Shown: positions 44,595 through 57,576 of the stretch, piece by piece
How the letters are laid out: each line of letters begins with the position of its first letter
How positions within the stretch are numbered: the stretch's first letter is position 1
From: Mortierella alpina
Taxonomy: Eukaryota; Mortierellomycota; Mortierellomycetes; Mortierellales; Mortierellaceae
NCBI GenBank assembly: GCA_029449245.1
Contig: JANATF010000005.1
Span: forward strand, 558,001 to 622,000
DNA length: 64,000 nt
Direction: 5' to 3'
The notes under the pieces: model-generated
Databases searched by the model: none
Told to the model about the DNA's origin: nothing
What the model saw: the letters and a program-made list of their open reading frames with translations, nothing else
Position numbers and translations under genes: made by a program

Positions 44595-46688
44595 ATGGCC
44601 GAGGACGCAAAGACCATAGCTGATCTCGGATTGTCTGAGTCCAAGGCCAACTCTGGCCTCTTTGACAAAAAAGAGCACCACGACAAAGACACTCCTGCGG
44701 ACGGCCCGCTCTTCCAGGACATTGACGGCGACCAGGAGGTGACCGAAATCGAGTCCCTATGCATGAACTGCCACGAGAATGTATGATACCACTCTTTCCT
44801 ATCGACTGCATTGTATCCGCCGTTATCATGCCTGTTTGTTGGCCTCTGAGCGTCGAGAAAGATCATGACCGTGCTTCCTCATACCCGCATCCTTTTTGAA
44901 ACTTTGACCAAACAAAACCATAGGGAATGACCCGCCTCCTGTTGACTCGTGTGCCTCACTTCCGAGAGGTCATCATCATGGCCTTTGACTGCCCGCACTG
45001 CGGCCATAGATCTAACGAACTTCAGCAGGCCAATGCTATTGCTGTCGGAGGTGCCATCTATACCTGCAAGATCAACTCCAAAGCCGATCTTAACCGCCAG
45101 CTCGTCAAGACCGACACAGCCGTTGTCAAAATCCCCGAGATTGATTTCGAGATCCCAGCCCAGCGTGGACACTTGACGACCATTGAGGGACTCTTGTCGA
45201 CCGTCATGGAAGACTTGGAAGGCGATCAACCCGTCCGCAAGGTTAGAACACTCATGCGTCGGAGGCGCAGTCAGACTATTTTTTTACCTTACTTTTACTA
45301 ATGGCCCTTCCTTTATTTGCATGCTAGTACATGGATGAGGCTTTATACCTGCAGATTGACTCTATCCTCAAAAGGCTTCAGGACCTCACTGATGGCAAGA
45401 CACCCTTCACTATCATTCTCGACGACCCCGCTGGAAACTCATACATCGAATCGCTGGATGCTCCCAATCTGGACTCAAAGCTGGATCTCACCGTTTACAT
45501 GAGAAGCCGTGCTCAGGAGCGTGCCATGGGTCTCTCTGTGCCCGAGGAGGAGGAAGGTGAGGTTGCGGAGGAGGTCAAGACCACGCCCATGCCCCAGGAC
45601 CAGCAGATCTTGCACGCCCAACACCAGCTCTGGGAGGCTGGTTTGACAGAGGCCGACTTGGAGAAGGAGCGCGAGGCCAAGAGACAGGCTGCACTTGCAG
45701 AGGGTAAGAATGTGGGGGAGTTCGAGGAGGATCTGCCCGAAGTATTGTCCTTCCCTGCCAACTGCTCGTCTTGCAACGCACCCAGTGATACAAAGATGCA
45801 CATCCTGGACATTCCTCACTTCAAGGAGATGATCATCATGTCAACGGTCTGTGACGAGTGCGGATACAAGAGCAATGAGGTCAAGGCTGGTGGTCCCGTC
45901 AGCGAGCTCGGCAAGCGGATCATTCTCAAGATTGAGGACGCGGAGGACATGAGTCGAGATATTCTCAAGGTTGGTTTTATTGAACTTGGCATTCAGATTC
46001 TACGATCTCGCGGAATCTTCTTTCCGAAACGCACGATGAGAACTGAACAAAATCAATGCTCTTTTCTGCCAATTCTATACATATAACAGTCCGAGACCTG
46101 TGGATTGTCTATCCCAGAGATTGACTTGGAGTTGAACTCGGGTACTTTGGGCGGCCGTTTCACCACTGTCGAGGGTCTCCTGAGACAGGTTCACGATGAG
46201 CTCTCAAGTAAGGTTCCTAGCGAGTCTGAGGACCAGCCCGAGCGTCGTCGCATCTTTACCAAATTTTTGGATAATCTTGAGAAGGTAAAGTCACTTAAAC
46301 TAGATCCCACTGTCCTCTGTGTCAATGGCTTGAAATCAACAGTTCTGGCATACTAATACGCCCATGCATCGTCTGGCAGGTGATGTCGCTCGAGATCAAG
46401 AGCACCTTGATTCTGGATGACCCTCTCGGAAACTCTTACCTTCAGAATCTCTATGCTCCCGAGCCTGATCCGGCCATGACCATCGAGGAATACAAGCGCA
46501 CGTTTGACCAGGATGAAATCTTGGGATTGAACGATATGCGTCTTGAGAACTATGACGGTCATGATGCAGTTCATTCAGAAGCTGAGGTTCACTCCGAGAC
46601 CGAGCATCACGAAGAAGAGAAGGAGTTGACGCAGGATCAGAAGGAGGCTGAAGAGATCTCTGGTGCGGGTGTCTCTGGAGGTTACTGA
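44595..46688 (+). CDS. ZPR1: Zpr1 zinc-finger protein
   Basis: Conserved eukaryotic chaperone-like protein that binds translation elongation factor eEF1A. Five exons in phase 0 throughout (44595-44780, 44924-45241, 45328-45969, 46090-46284, 46380-46688) give 549 residues. Two tandem Zpr1 modules each combine a zinc ribbon and a beta-rich domain. Module 1 has [20 protein letters not shown] then [10 protein letters not shown] and a GGAIYTCKI strand, ending with [12 protein letters not shown]. Module 2 has [31 protein letters not shown], and [13 protein letters not shown]. The duplicated DDPxGNSY motif is diagnostic. An acidic linker ([11 protein letters not shown]) joins the modules. The C-terminus is Glu-rich. 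Intron 4 contains TACTAAT at 46351, a good branch point. The start Met lies in [12 protein letters not shown] with ACCCATGG context. Identification is secure. Confidence 0.97.
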
Positions 46689-49600
46689 GCGTTGTGGTCA
46701 CTAGAATTTATAATAGCGCATTTTCTTTTTTTTTCTTTTCTTTTCTCACCCTAAGCATCTTTCATTAAATTCATTCGCAAAGACACGCGAAGGGTATCGT
46801 TTTGAGACAAGCAGTGGTCGCCATGCGACTTGATGCTACGAGGCAAGGGAAGAGATAGAGAGACAAGCCCAACCAGCAACAAACAACGACGTCTTTGACC
46901 TGAGGGAGGGAAGGAGAAAGGGTATTCATAGAGAATTGTTGAAAAAAATGAAGCCATGGTTTGTAGTTCAAGCATGAACACACGCAGAGTACGAGGGAGA
47001 GATGGCGGAGAAAATATATGTTCAAGGCAAGGGATATTCCCATCCCAGGCAGTCTTTAGGTTTGCCGGGCAGATGGGGTAGGAGGCAGCAAGCATAAAAA
47101 AACGAATATGAATCTGTTCATCGCTTACAACCTTATTGTCACAGGTCATGGGGAAAAACAGGCGTGGTGCGCACAAGAGAGTGAGAAAGAAAAAAAGAGA
47201 AAGGGTTGGGGAAGGCGCAACTAGGATACCGGATGATGCAGCATTATTCGTCCAATATCGTGCAACTGAGCCTGCCGAGCATAACACAAACGAGGCAGGA
47301 GACTACATCTGGGAGCAGTATGGATAGCTAGCAGGGGCTGGAGTAAGAACTGATCGATGGCGTTTTAACAAAACATACACAGCTTGGTCCAAATGCCGGT
47401 GTTGCATGAGGTCCCATGTTACTCCCGAGGGCAGAACAGAAGGAGATAGAGGGAGAGAGAGAGAGAGGCCGGGGTTGCAGAGCGCAATTAAGATACCAGA
47501 GTTCTAAGTTTCATATGTCCTTAGTGATAAGCCAACTCAAGTCATGATATGACGGAGGTAAGCGGACGAAATAACACTTGAATTTAAAGCCGAATTGTGT
47601 CCCATCCATTCTTTTGACGGTATGACTCAATATGCGCAATCACTATTACCTTTGTCCGATACACGACCAGATTCTCGTGGAGGTCAATAATTTTATGGTT
47701 ATTACGTAGGCTGATGGCGTTCTGGTTACAAATACATGGACAAACGAGATGAGCAATTGGCGTCCTACACATCAAACTGGGCAAATGATCCTGCATAGGA
47801 CTAAGACGGGTGCAGCACTACCTTTTCATTGAAGCGCTCGTGATTCAGCAACTCCTAAGATGGTTTGATCAATGTGAAAGTGAGCTGTGGAGTACAAAAA
47901 AAGCGGTATGCGATATCGTGGAGTAGTTCATGTCATATGAAATAGAGCAAGAAACAAAATCAAGCGAAATCGAGATAGCGTTCGGAATAACACGCGATGG
48001 ATAACACCAAATTACGATCGTGTGGTCAAAGGAAAGGGACGTCATTTCCCACATTGCGCTGGGTTAGAACACAGTGCCCGCCTGCTTGCTGCTGTACAGT
48101 AGAAGATGGAGAAGAATGGAAGATCATAGATCTCTTTGATGCCCTTCATACCTTAATACGCAAATAATAAATACGACGAATACTGTAGTCAGGTATGGAT
48201 TGGCACAGCAATGCCAAATGGATAAACGCTTTTGCGGTTTGTCGTACCCGCATCACTCAAAGGGATTCGCCGTTTTGTCGATTCAGAACAGAAAGAAGCT
48301 TAAGTATGGTAAGGTGATCATGACCTGCACAACGTCGATGCAAGAGTACATGTACATGATGTACCGCAACATAGTTTTGCCATTGAGGTATACAACATTT
48401 CGCCAAGAAAGGCAAGAAACAACAGGGAAATACAGCGGATATGAGTATCTTGCAAATTGCAGGCAACAATATGTTACGCCCGGTGCATGGGGTAGATGAG
48501 CTTTCGTATGGGACGCATTTCTTCGAGCACGCGTCGCTCAGATTGTTCCAGGCACCGCAGTCCAGTAGCTCGAGAAGTCAGGGGTAAAATTATGACTCGA
48601 GTCGCATTTTGGAGGAGATTTGTCCACAGCACTACTGAATGCCCAGAATTGTATCGTGGCAGTAAGAGGACTGGAAATCGCTAGAAGAATATTATCGATG
48701 AATGTATGTCACGTCCATAGGGGAAGCGACGGATTTTTTTTGACTCCTCTGCTCCATTCGCTGTGTCACACATATCACCAGAGCTCAAGTGCTCTGAGCC
48801 AAAGTTTTCTTCTTTGACGCGGTGCTCTGTGACTAACCTTGGAAGGTCAAAGAATAATGCAAAACCAAACAGTAAAGCTGTAGTCAAGCAGAAGACCGAC
48901 AGGCCTATAGACTACGCCCACTTCAGACAAACCTTGCCCATGAATCACCGGCTGAATGTTCACCAGAAACCTTCCACGCTTTTCTGAGTTCAGTCATTCC
49001 AGCCTCTCATTCTTAAGTAACTCCTACAGTAGTGTAACACCGCCAATGAAGGGTACATTGGCTTTCGGGACTTTTGGACGCATGGGAAAACGTGGTTGCG
49101 TATGAGTGGGCAAAGGACAGAGAGCACCCAGAGGACACAGGAACAAGAATAGACGGTTGTCTATACAGAGAAACCATTAGAGATAATCCCGACGATTCTG
49201 TTCAGTAACGAGCAAAAGAGGGTTGTGAGCAAAGGCTGCATGTCACTTGGGCGTAATAGCAATTCTATGATTCATTCTGTTGCGAGGTGTTTACAAAAGG
49301 ATTTTTTTTTTTTTGCTTCGATAGCAGAAACGAGGGGAAATAAGGTGCATTGTGATACAAACAGCGCAGCTGCGATCGAGAACGGAAACGATGAGCATAC
49401 TGTATATATAAATACATTACTTAACAGTAGTTTATCTATTGGTCCAGCCTCTTGGTAAGACGAGACACAAGAGGTTGCACTAGAGAACATTAGCTGAGGC
49501 CTTTGCCACACCACAGGTTAGGATCTGCCAGGAGAATTCCCCTATGCATGACAGATGGGAGTGTGACAAGAACTACGGGTAGGAAAAGAGCCTCAGTTGA

Positions 49601-52426
49601 GCAAGGGCACTCGTGTGCGTATTTTTGACTTCAGGTGACGAAAATTTAAGATTCATCGCTGGAATGGATGTGCCCCTAGCACACAACTCTCTTTGCGCGT
49701 GCGCTGAGTCGAAGGCGTGCTGACAAATGTATTCAATGAGGATTATACAATAGGCAAAAGGAAGATAGAAAAGTAAGGTGCACTTCCTAATTCTCCCTAA
49801 AAGCAGACCGCGGCTGCATGGTTAATAGAGGGAGTTCGTTTCCCCCTGTAACATATGTCAATTGCTTGCCACGTTAGTTATTACCTATCTTCCATGGTCA
49901 GGCTGCCGCAGTGCTGCCTCAGAAAAAATAAAATGTCATTGCTACCCAAATCGCCACCATCATTTGTTTTGACGCAGTCGTGTCAACTACTGTAGGCATT
50001 TGCCGCAGTCCATTCTGACGCAAAGCAGGCTCAACTAATCCCCGACGGCTCAATGGCAGCGTAGTGCGGCGGCATAGTTGACTTGCCACCTTCAACTGAG
50101 GTGGTGAGAGAGTCATTTCTTATTGCACTTCCACGTACGAGTACAAGACGGGAAAGTGTCGCGAAGCGGGGCTTGATTCCACAGGAGCTGTGTGTCGCGT
50201 CTATATTTTTTTATTCGATAGCACTCGATGATGGTGGCTATATGCGGCTCGGCCTTTCTGCTTCTGCCACTTCTAACCTTTTCTCGGATCTTGGGAAGCC
50301 TTGGATACCCCTTGAAGAGAGATGGTCCCGACCCTTTGTATCCTCGGTACACCCTGTCCATAATAAATAAGTAACCCAGGCTAGGAGGGCGAGGGCGAAG
50401 GAACCGTGAGAAACCTACTATGTGGTCGACAGAAAGTAAAAGACGAACCTCTTACTATGCTCTTTCGGTCCGACTTTGCAAGGATGTATCTGAGTTGATC
50501 TGAGCTCTAAAGAAGACGGCTGTATATTCCGTGGCGAGCTGCGCGTACTGTACATGCACAAGCAGTACAGGTTCTGTCTGGCTCAAAAGACTTGTGGAAG
50601 TAAATAGAAGTGCGGGGAATGATTTTGCCTTCAGCAAAGCGAAGGGGGCGCCAGACAGCGGCTCTTACGCTGACGGTCCAGGGAAAATCGATCCAAGAAT
50701 TCAGCCAGTAGTATGGCAGAGCTCTCGCTCCCGCTTCAGCTGATCTGCACACCCGACATTTTGCTGTATTAGAGTTGAGAAAGTAGGGTCTCCGGATAAG
50801 GGAACGATTGCACTTTGACTCCTTTGAAATTCACCAGGCATGGCTAGTTATCAAAGAGCAATGGCGGAATGGTGAGACACAAAGGAAAATAGCGATAAAT
50901 GAGACCTAACTAGAGTGATGGACATGTAGAAGCCGTCAGGAGAGGAAGTCGCGTTGAGAATATGCGAGTCGTAGGTGTTGCATCTGCATCAATGAGAGTA
51001 GAACTTTGACCGAGGAGAATTATGCTGGGTTACTCAGCAAACCAGCGTTTCGTCGAAGAATACACTGTCATTGACGACCTTTACATTGTTAATATCAATT
51101 TGGCGCGGTCTAACGAGTGGGCCTCTTTCGACTGCGATGGTGAATAGAAAGATCAAATGGTGAAGGGAGTGAGAGGCATTTGGCTTTTTACAAACTGTGG
51201 TGGCAGCATTTACGGATAGAAGGGTGTCATTGCACAGTCGATTTTTTCTGGCGTGATTTTTGACCAACGCAAACACTGGCCCGTCTTGATTGAAGCGAGC
51301 CAGGGTGTCATCACTTTTGCTTAACAATCCTTCGCCGAGCCGATTGAGCGCCTTCGCCTTGCTGCTACAGCTCTCCTTAGAATGCTAATCATGGTAACTT
51401 TTTTCTTTCTCTCTTCATGAGGAACATTGTGATTCACAGTTATATCCAGAACATCGGACGCAATGCCCCGGTCTCAGTGGTAGTACATGGAGGTGATGTA
51501 CTCCACCTGTATTGGAGGTTTTTACCGTACCGAGCGAACACGAAAAATGTCGTTTGACCTCTAATATGTTAACAACATTGTCTTCTGTTTATCAATCTCC
51601 ATCTGCGCCAAAGAGTGTTTAGCTATTTCCCACTGAAACTGGGCGACTGCGATGACTACGCCTCTGCTATGAGTGGCCAGTGACCATGAGATCTGATTTT
51701 TTCCAGCAGCGAGGGATTAGAAATCAAGTAGGGATCTCGAAAGAAATACGGGGTGACACTTCAATTGACTGAGGGACCTGCGCTGCAGAAAGCACAAACA
51801 AATAAAAAAACACTGCGTGCACTTGCAGCATAAACAAACTAACGCCGGGCAGCTTATTCATTCACCCAGCAAGCTTGTGTTTGCAGCAACTTCTATTTTC
51901 TGCTTAGGTTTTGGTATACCCGAACTGAATACAAAGATGAAAATATGCCATCGCATGGCGGACAAACAATGATGACTCGAAAAATCCAATTCCTCCTTCT
52001 CCGTATGTTTCCTCTTTAGGCGCCCTTTCTCTTTTATTCATGGTGGACTCAATTGCTGCGTGTACATGTACTTGTACCTATACAAATGGTCATAGATGTT
52101 CTGCTTGGTGGCATTATTGTTTTCTCCCTGTTGAACAAAGTGGGGTGTGCGCGCTATTCCCTTTTTTTTTTTTTTGCTCCAGTACTATATTTTTTATTCA
52201 CTTCACATTTTAATGCACCTCCTGTGGCACACAACTGACCACTACGTTCCATCCTGAAGACGACGAGTATAAAAAGGCACAACTCTCTCCTCCACTCTTA
52301 ACAGAAAGAAAAGAGAAAAAGGAAAGAGAAATCGATACACACAGCGAAAGCATCAACAGCAAGCAATAAAAAGCACAACTACCCACCATTGCCCTCTATT
52401 ACAACCCCCTCCAACCCTCCAGCAAA
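46689..52426. other. 5.7-kb stretch without a supportable gene
   Basis: Both strands read in short, non-conserved frames only. A (GA)n tract lies near 47450-47470, and homopolymers near 49300 and 52165. A short palindrome CCACCTTCAACTGAGGTGG lies near 50086-50105. A 97-residue minus-strand frame at 51034-51327 has no recognisable motif. The last 300 bp are the promoter of the arrestin-like gene. Confidence 0.5.
52268..52275 (+). promoter_or_regulatory. TATA box of the arrestin-like gene
   Basis: TATAAAAA, 152 bp upstream of the ATG, followed by a CT-rich then A-rich leader. One of the few clear TATA boxes in the window. Confidence 0.65.
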
Positions 52427-54220
52427 ATGACTCCCTTCATGAAGATTGAGCTCGACAACAGCTACCTTGTCCTTCCCCACCCCAGCACCATTCAGCAGCT
52501 CACCACTGCCGAAAATGTTCACGACAACCTGGCCGCCGGCTCCGAGCCTGGCACGCCCTCATCCTCGATGGCAATGACCTCCCCTGCGCGCACCCTTTCC
52601 TTCAGCGCTGCCTCGATAGCCTCAACCCTGCCCTCATCTGCAGCCTCAGTTCGATCCTCTTTTGAGGCTGAGCAACCCGCCGCCTGCGCCCCAGTCCTCG
52701 CCACTTCGGGCAACACCACTACTCTATCGGGGAATTTGATTCTGACCTTGTCCAAGCCTACCAAGGTGGCGTCCCTCGCCATTTGTCTCAGTGGCTCAAC
52801 CCACATTGCGTTTCTTGGTGCAGGCAAGCGAGCGCACTACTCACGCCATCATATTCGATCTCAGCAGTTCCTGATCGAGCCCCGCCCACAGTCGGATCAG
52901 TACACCCTTTTGAGCAAGAACACCTTGTCGTACCCCTTCTCGATCGAAATCCCCAACCACCTCCCTCCCTCTGTCACCACTCCTCAGGGCGGCACCATTT
53001 ACCGATTGACGGCAGTTCTGACGTTGGCCAAGAGCGCCGGCATCATGTCGTTCTTATCTTCGGGATCTACATTCACTGCCTCGAGCGTTGTGCAGATTTA
53101 TCGTGCTCCCCGCAACCGCTGCCAGTTGATGGAGCAGCAATCTGTTGCACGTTCTGAAGAAGATGAGGAAGAAGTTGAGGAAGAGTACGAGGAAATTGTA
53201 CCTGAAAGCCAGGATCGAGGTATCACCCAGACAGAGGAGCGTAGCCCCGAGGACGAGAATGAGATGATGCCAGCGACTGTGAATCACACTTGGCCGGGCC
53301 AACTCGAGACGAGCGTTGCTATCCCCTTCACCATACTTCCTCCCACGTCCAAGCCTGATTTGCATTTGCGGGTCCGAGTCCTTCGTGAAAATATGGGCAT
53401 CAAGTCCTTCCAAGCTGCACTATGGGAGCGTGCTATTTTCCGAGTCCAGAAGGCTGGTGCACCCCCTGGGAGCAAGAAGCATGTCATTGGAGTACGTGAC
53501 CGCGTTGTGAGTGCCCAGCGATGCGATGCTGGCTGGGTCAATGACACGATCACGAGTCAGGTACCCCACACGTTTGAGAAGGTGGTCTTGTTCTCCATCC
53601 CCAGCGCCGTCCGCACCCACAATGAGCTGTACTCTTCTCGATCCTGCAACGCCTCGACTTTCACGAGCGCTTCTAGACTGAAAAAGCGCCATCTCAAGGA
53701 GGATTTCGAAATCAAGGACTCTGAGTTTGGAGAGATCTACATCGAGATTCAACACTTTATTCGATACTCACTCTTCGTGACTGGGTCGGTCGACAACAAG
53801 GGCAAAACAGTATCGGGACCTGTCGAGCGCCTTGTGGGCGATGTGCCAGTGATCGTCCATGGACTTCCTTTCGGGCCTGAGTGCGACCGGACTGGGCTCC
53901 CTTCCTACATGTATTCATTCTCAACCTCGCGCGTATCATACGAGGAGGCCCAGGATTACGAATTGGAGGCAACAGGAGGCGCTGTCGGTGTTGGAGCTGA
54001 TGGAGAGAATGATTTGAGTACATCGGGTCCTGTTTATGGCGACTATGAGAACGATGATGCATTGATGGCCATCATGGGCTATCGTACTAGTCGCACACCT
54101 CCAAGCTATGAGGACAGCATTGGACGACCTTCAGTGGATGTCTCGATCTCGGAATTACAGCACGTTCGGCCCATGTCGCACAGGGGTCTGGGCATCACCG
54201 TTGGCAATGATAGTCGATGA
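52427..54220 (+). CDS. Arrestin-related trafficking adaptor
   Basis: Alpha-arrestin that likely recruits a Nedd4/Rsp5-type ubiquitin ligase to plasma-membrane transporters for endocytosis. Single exon, 597 residues. The N-terminal arrestin sheet is visible as LVLPHPSTIQQLT, NTTTLSGNLILTLSKPTKVASLAI and YSFxF-type strands (TLSYPFSIEIPNHLPPSV, IYRLTAVLTLAK). The C-terminal arrestin half includes LETSVAIPFTILPPTSKPDL, LKLR-like strands and IYIEIQHFIRYSLFVTG. A Ser/Ala-rich insertion (about 40-85) and an acidic loop (SEEDEEEVEEEYEE) interrupt the folds. Near the C-terminus RTPPSYEDS supplies one PPxY motif, the ligand for WW domains of Rsp5. It fits functionally with Sla2 elsewhere in the window. 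The cargo is unknown. Confidence 0.88.
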   Translation: MTPFMKIELDNSYLVLPHPSTIQQLTTAENVHDNLAAGSEPGTPSSSMAMTSPARTLSFSAASIASTLPSSAASVRSSFEAEQPAACAPVLATSGNTTTLSGNLILTLSKPTKVASLAICLSGSTHIAFLGAGKRAHYSRHHIRSQQFLIEPRPQSDQYTLLSKNTLSYPFSIEIPNHLPPSVTTPQGGTIYRLTAVLTLAKSAGIMSFLSSGSTFTASSVVQIYRAPRNRCQLMEQQSVARSEEDEEEVEEEYEEIVPESQDRGITQTEERSPEDENEMMPATVNHTWPGQLETSVAIPFTILPPTSKPDLHLRVRVLRENMGIKSFQAALWERAIFRVQKAGAPPGSKKHVIGVRDRVVSAQRCDAGWVNDTITSQVPHTFEKVVLFSIPSAVRTHNELYSSRSCNASTFTSASRLKKRHLKEDFEIKDSEFGEIYIEIQHFIRYSLFVTGSVDNKGKTVSGPVERLVGDVPVIVHGLPFGPECDRTGLPSYMYSFSTSRVSYEEAQDYELEATGGAVGVGADGENDLSTSGPVYGDYENDDALMAIMGYRTSRTPPSYEDSIGRPSVDVSISELQHVRPMSHRGLGITVGNDSR

Positions 54221-55194
54221 ATGAGCGAGTTGACTTCCTTATTTTTATTGCCGCCTCAGCGTCGTTCTGGGCCTCCATTCAAGGAGCAGGAATATGATCG
54301 ATAACGGACACGCGGACAACCACCCACTTTTCTTCCTAAGAATGCAAGCCAGGCCCTTTTCTATCAACGGACTGTGCGCCAGGCTGACCCAGGAAAAAAG
54401 CTTCTCCCATCTCCAGCGTCTCTACATTCCTCTCTTGTTTTTTCCTTCATTCAACCCACTCAGTTTATATTTCCAATCCGGCGACATATTTCCCTCTTAA
54501 GTTGCAACTCGAGATATGCCATTTGGAAACGATCCTACTACCTTCCAGTCTACCTTTCGCCTCTTTTTATACGATCTTCCAAGTTCCTTTATCCATGTCA
54601 TCCCTCGCTGCTATCGCTTCAGAAAACACACGCAGCCCTTATTCATCTTACCAAGATTAGAGTACCGCGCCCCACACCTGAAAACAATCGGGCTTTGTAC
54701 TCTTTCATCGCCTTTTCCTTTCCGATGAGTAGTTCATCAGAGCCTTTGTTTGCAGCTTCCTGCCCATAGCAAGAAAATGAAAATAAAACAAACATCATGG
54801 CTCACAGCAAAAAAGAAAAACAGTTGATTTTTATCAAGAACACGCATAGCCCTTGACCTGGTGCCTTCTTTGTCTTGGAATAACTGTTATCCATCTATGC
54901 ATCAAAAATCAAAACATTTTCTAGATTGACCTATTATTTTGAGATCTGGTGACATTTCAGCTTTCTCGTGGGGTTTGATGGCCGTGCACGGAGAGACATC
55001 GATAGCTACGGGGTGGTGTAACCAGGTCTCAAACTGACCGGCAGGACAAACACGCGTCCTACAGCATACAGTGTCCAACCACGAGGTAGAGAATTTATTT
55101 TCTTCGCTCTGACGCGTATAGTCCAATCCACTTTGTGCTTCTAGGAAGAGATCACCGCTTTGTGTCCTCTTTTGTAGAACGACAAATTGTAAGT
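54221..55194. other. 3' flank of the arrestin-like gene
   Basis: CT-rich on the plus strand; probably a long 3' untranslated region. No gene was supported. Confidence 0.4.
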
Positions 55195-55415
55195 CTATGT
55201 TGCTCTGAATCCGAGTTGCCGGTCGGCAATCATGCTCTGAGGTTCCTGGATCTTCTCGTCAAACAGGTTGTAAAATTGGTGCTTGGGAAACGGGCTAACA
55301 GATTAGAGTGAACGACTGAGTCAGATGGGAGCAGGATGTGTATGAAAGCAGGGAGCGAAGTTTAATGATTAACGTACTCTCACCTTTGGTTCAGTGATCC
55401 CGATGAACTCGGCAT
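55195..55415 (-). CDS. Possible 43-residue microprotein
   Basis: Two short exons join in phase: 55384-55415 (ATG at 55415) and 55195-55294, with donor GTGAGAG and acceptor TGTTAG after a pyrimidine-rich stretch. The peptide starts MPSSSGSLNQSPFPKHQFY, continues NLFDEKIQEPQSMIADRQL and ends GFRAT. An in-frame stop lies upstream of the ATG, so the start is defined. The second half looks protein-like (mixed hydrophobic and charged). No signal or membrane segment. I do not recognise it; it could also be the final exon of a longer gene using an upstream acceptor, or chance. Confidence 0.3.
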
Positions 55416-56363
55416 CGCAAAATCCTCGCACCGACCAAAGGCGAGGAAACACCTCGAGAAAATACAGCGCTAAAGCGGAAATATTGGATAAGAACAGAGT
55501 TGTGCACTTGGACCGCTGACGTTTGCGTGGAGTACCCATCGAGGTCACCCGGAAGGGTGATGAGGTGAAAATGATTCCAAGATAACCCTTAAATCTCACC
55601 AATGAAGAAAAACGGTAGTGCCCCATCCAACGGGTACAGGACGGGAGCACCATGGGCTGAATTAAGTCCAACCACCACATGCTGTTGGAGAGTGGATGCC
55701 TCATATGACAATATCCCTCGTTACATTCGTTCAATCCTTCGCAAAATACATTGCTGTGACGCGCTGAATTAAGGATCGTGTTGAAGTTACTGCTCAAGAT
55801 TACGCTGAACAAATTAACATAAAGTCATGGAGGTATATCGAGGCAAAGGAGGCTCTGTATTCGCATCAGTAAGGCGATTAGTGCAGCCCCGCAACCAATC
55901 TAAGAGGACTCGGCTTCCTGATCTACCACGGTGCTGTCAATAAGAAGTGACGACTGTGGTGACACACATTACCTTAGACGAATGGCGGAAACGAAAAGGC
56001 GCGAGAGCAATGGCAAAGGAGTGTTAATGATGCGCGTAGTATTAAGGCATCGATGGTGTTATTAAAAGAGCGCGTGAATTTGAGAAGCATGGCAAATGGT
56101 GGCGAAAGGGCAACTGAATGGCACGTCCTTAAGAAAGTGGGTCGACGTCGAAATTTCACGGCGTCGGCCATGCGCAGCGCCCAATACCAATGCACGCGGA
56201 CCTTTCCTTCTTTCACGGAACCCGCTCGCTACTTTCGGAAAAAGAAAGCCCAAGTCAAACTTACTCCAAAAAAAGCACTCTTCTTCACTGAATCGTTTAT
56301 GGGTGTGAGCAGCATTTCTATAGTCAGGCGTCTTCTAAACTCATGCATCTTGGGTATTATGGT
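55416..56363. other. Intergenic region upstream of the microprotein
   Basis: Nothing recognisable on either strand. The end near 56364 abuts the carrier stop codon. Confidence 0.4.
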
Positions 56364-57576
56364 CTACGTTCTTTGCATGTATCGGTCAAGCACTTTCCTG
56401 GCTTGCTCCATGAAGACAAATGTGCAGATGGTGTGCGGTCTGACAAACAATCATTAAGGAATCGTACAGAGTTAAATAATCATCCGCCAAGTCCCGGAGC
56501 GCTGACATCCTACTCAGATCGATTCAACTTACCCGATTCTCAAATAATGGGCCGTGAACCCCTTGTACAAGGCACTCACGCCCTCAGTCGTTACAGTTTT
56601 GATGAAGCAGTCCAGTGGATTTTTGTAGAGCATGCCGCCTCGTCCCGTCCTGGGATCAGGCGCCTGATTAAACATCCTGGTCGAGACAATGTCGAAGGGG
56701 TTCATGACAACGCACACGAAAAAGCCAGAGATCAGACTGCTTAGAGCATGGCATGTGGCGCCGTTCTCGAGGCCGACGACCTTTGTCAACTTTTGCTTCA
56801 CGATGTCGTACAAGGGCAGCTGCACAGAGGAGCCCGTTCCCGTCCTGAGCATGGACGCATCCACTCCACGATACAGTCCCCGCAAGCCCTCTGACCGATA
56901 GATCGAGTTTAGTGCATCCGCTGTATGTCTGTAATAGTGCTGGTGTCCGACTCGAGAGGCCTCATGGGTTGTATAAGATTGCATCCTTGTCTTTACCAGA
57001 AAGAGAGGTGAAGCCAGGAGCGCTGACAAAACACCCCCCGTCCCGCCAGCGGCTATGTTGACCAAGTTGTTGTTCTTGGTCGGGTCCGTCTTTAGTACCT
57101 GGTGGATCGAATACTTAATGGGGTCGTAGAGCCCCAGACGAGTGCCGTTCATGAGGATCTGGTACATGTACGCAGACCCAAGGCCTCGCTGGATGCCCCT
57201 GATGCCTTCGTGTCTGAGGATATGGACAAACGCCTGCGCAAAGTTGGTGTAAATCCGCTTAGACCCTGGCACCTGCCTCGTCAGCTCGCCTTGCAGCTGC
57301 AGTCGCGTCTTGATGACCTATGTACACAGGCGCGTGCATGCATTAACTTCCGAAGCAGGTCAGGCGTATACTTTTTTTTTGCGAGCCCATTCGAAAGCAA
57401 ACATTAACCTCGGCAGGATTGGTGATGGTCACAGCCCCGCATGCAGCGACTCCGCCTGCAATGAAGCCCAAGACTGGAGAAGGTTTTTTGGCGATGCTCA
57501 GTGCGGTTGTTGGAGGGGAAGTTGAGGCATCCATGGCGCCTGTGGAGGCTGGCACAGGGAGGGGCGATGTCGACAT
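56364..57576 (-). CDS. OAC1: Mitochondrial carrier, Oac1-like
   Basis: Inner-membrane carrier of the SLC25 family, probably exchanging oxaloacetate, sulfate or related dicarboxylates. Exons 57409-57576, 56533-57317 and 56364-56439 give 342 residues in phase. Three carrier repeats carry Px[D/E]xx[K/R]-type motifs: NPAEVIKTRLQLQGE (split by intron 1), SPLFLVKTRMQSYTTHE and NPFDIVSTRMFNQAPD. GFIAGGVAACGAVTITNP forms helix 1. In repeat 2 the acidic residue is replaced (PLFLVK), which is characteristic of Oac1 and animal SLC25A34/35. The C-terminus GPHTICTFVFMEQARKVLD matches the Oac1-type end. The chosen start MSTSPLPVPAS gives a usual 40-residue leader; the frame is open further upstream to 57675, and a second Met (GAMDAST) lies 15 residues in. 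Confidence 0.92.

Noticed and set aside
50041-50110. Possible tRNA-like or structured RNA around the CCACCT/AGGTGG palindrome
   Set aside because: Only one short hairpin forms; no Pol III boxes or cloverleaf.
51034-51327. 97-codon minus-strand frame
   Set aside because: No motif, no supporting splice or promoter signal, in a region where short random frames are common.
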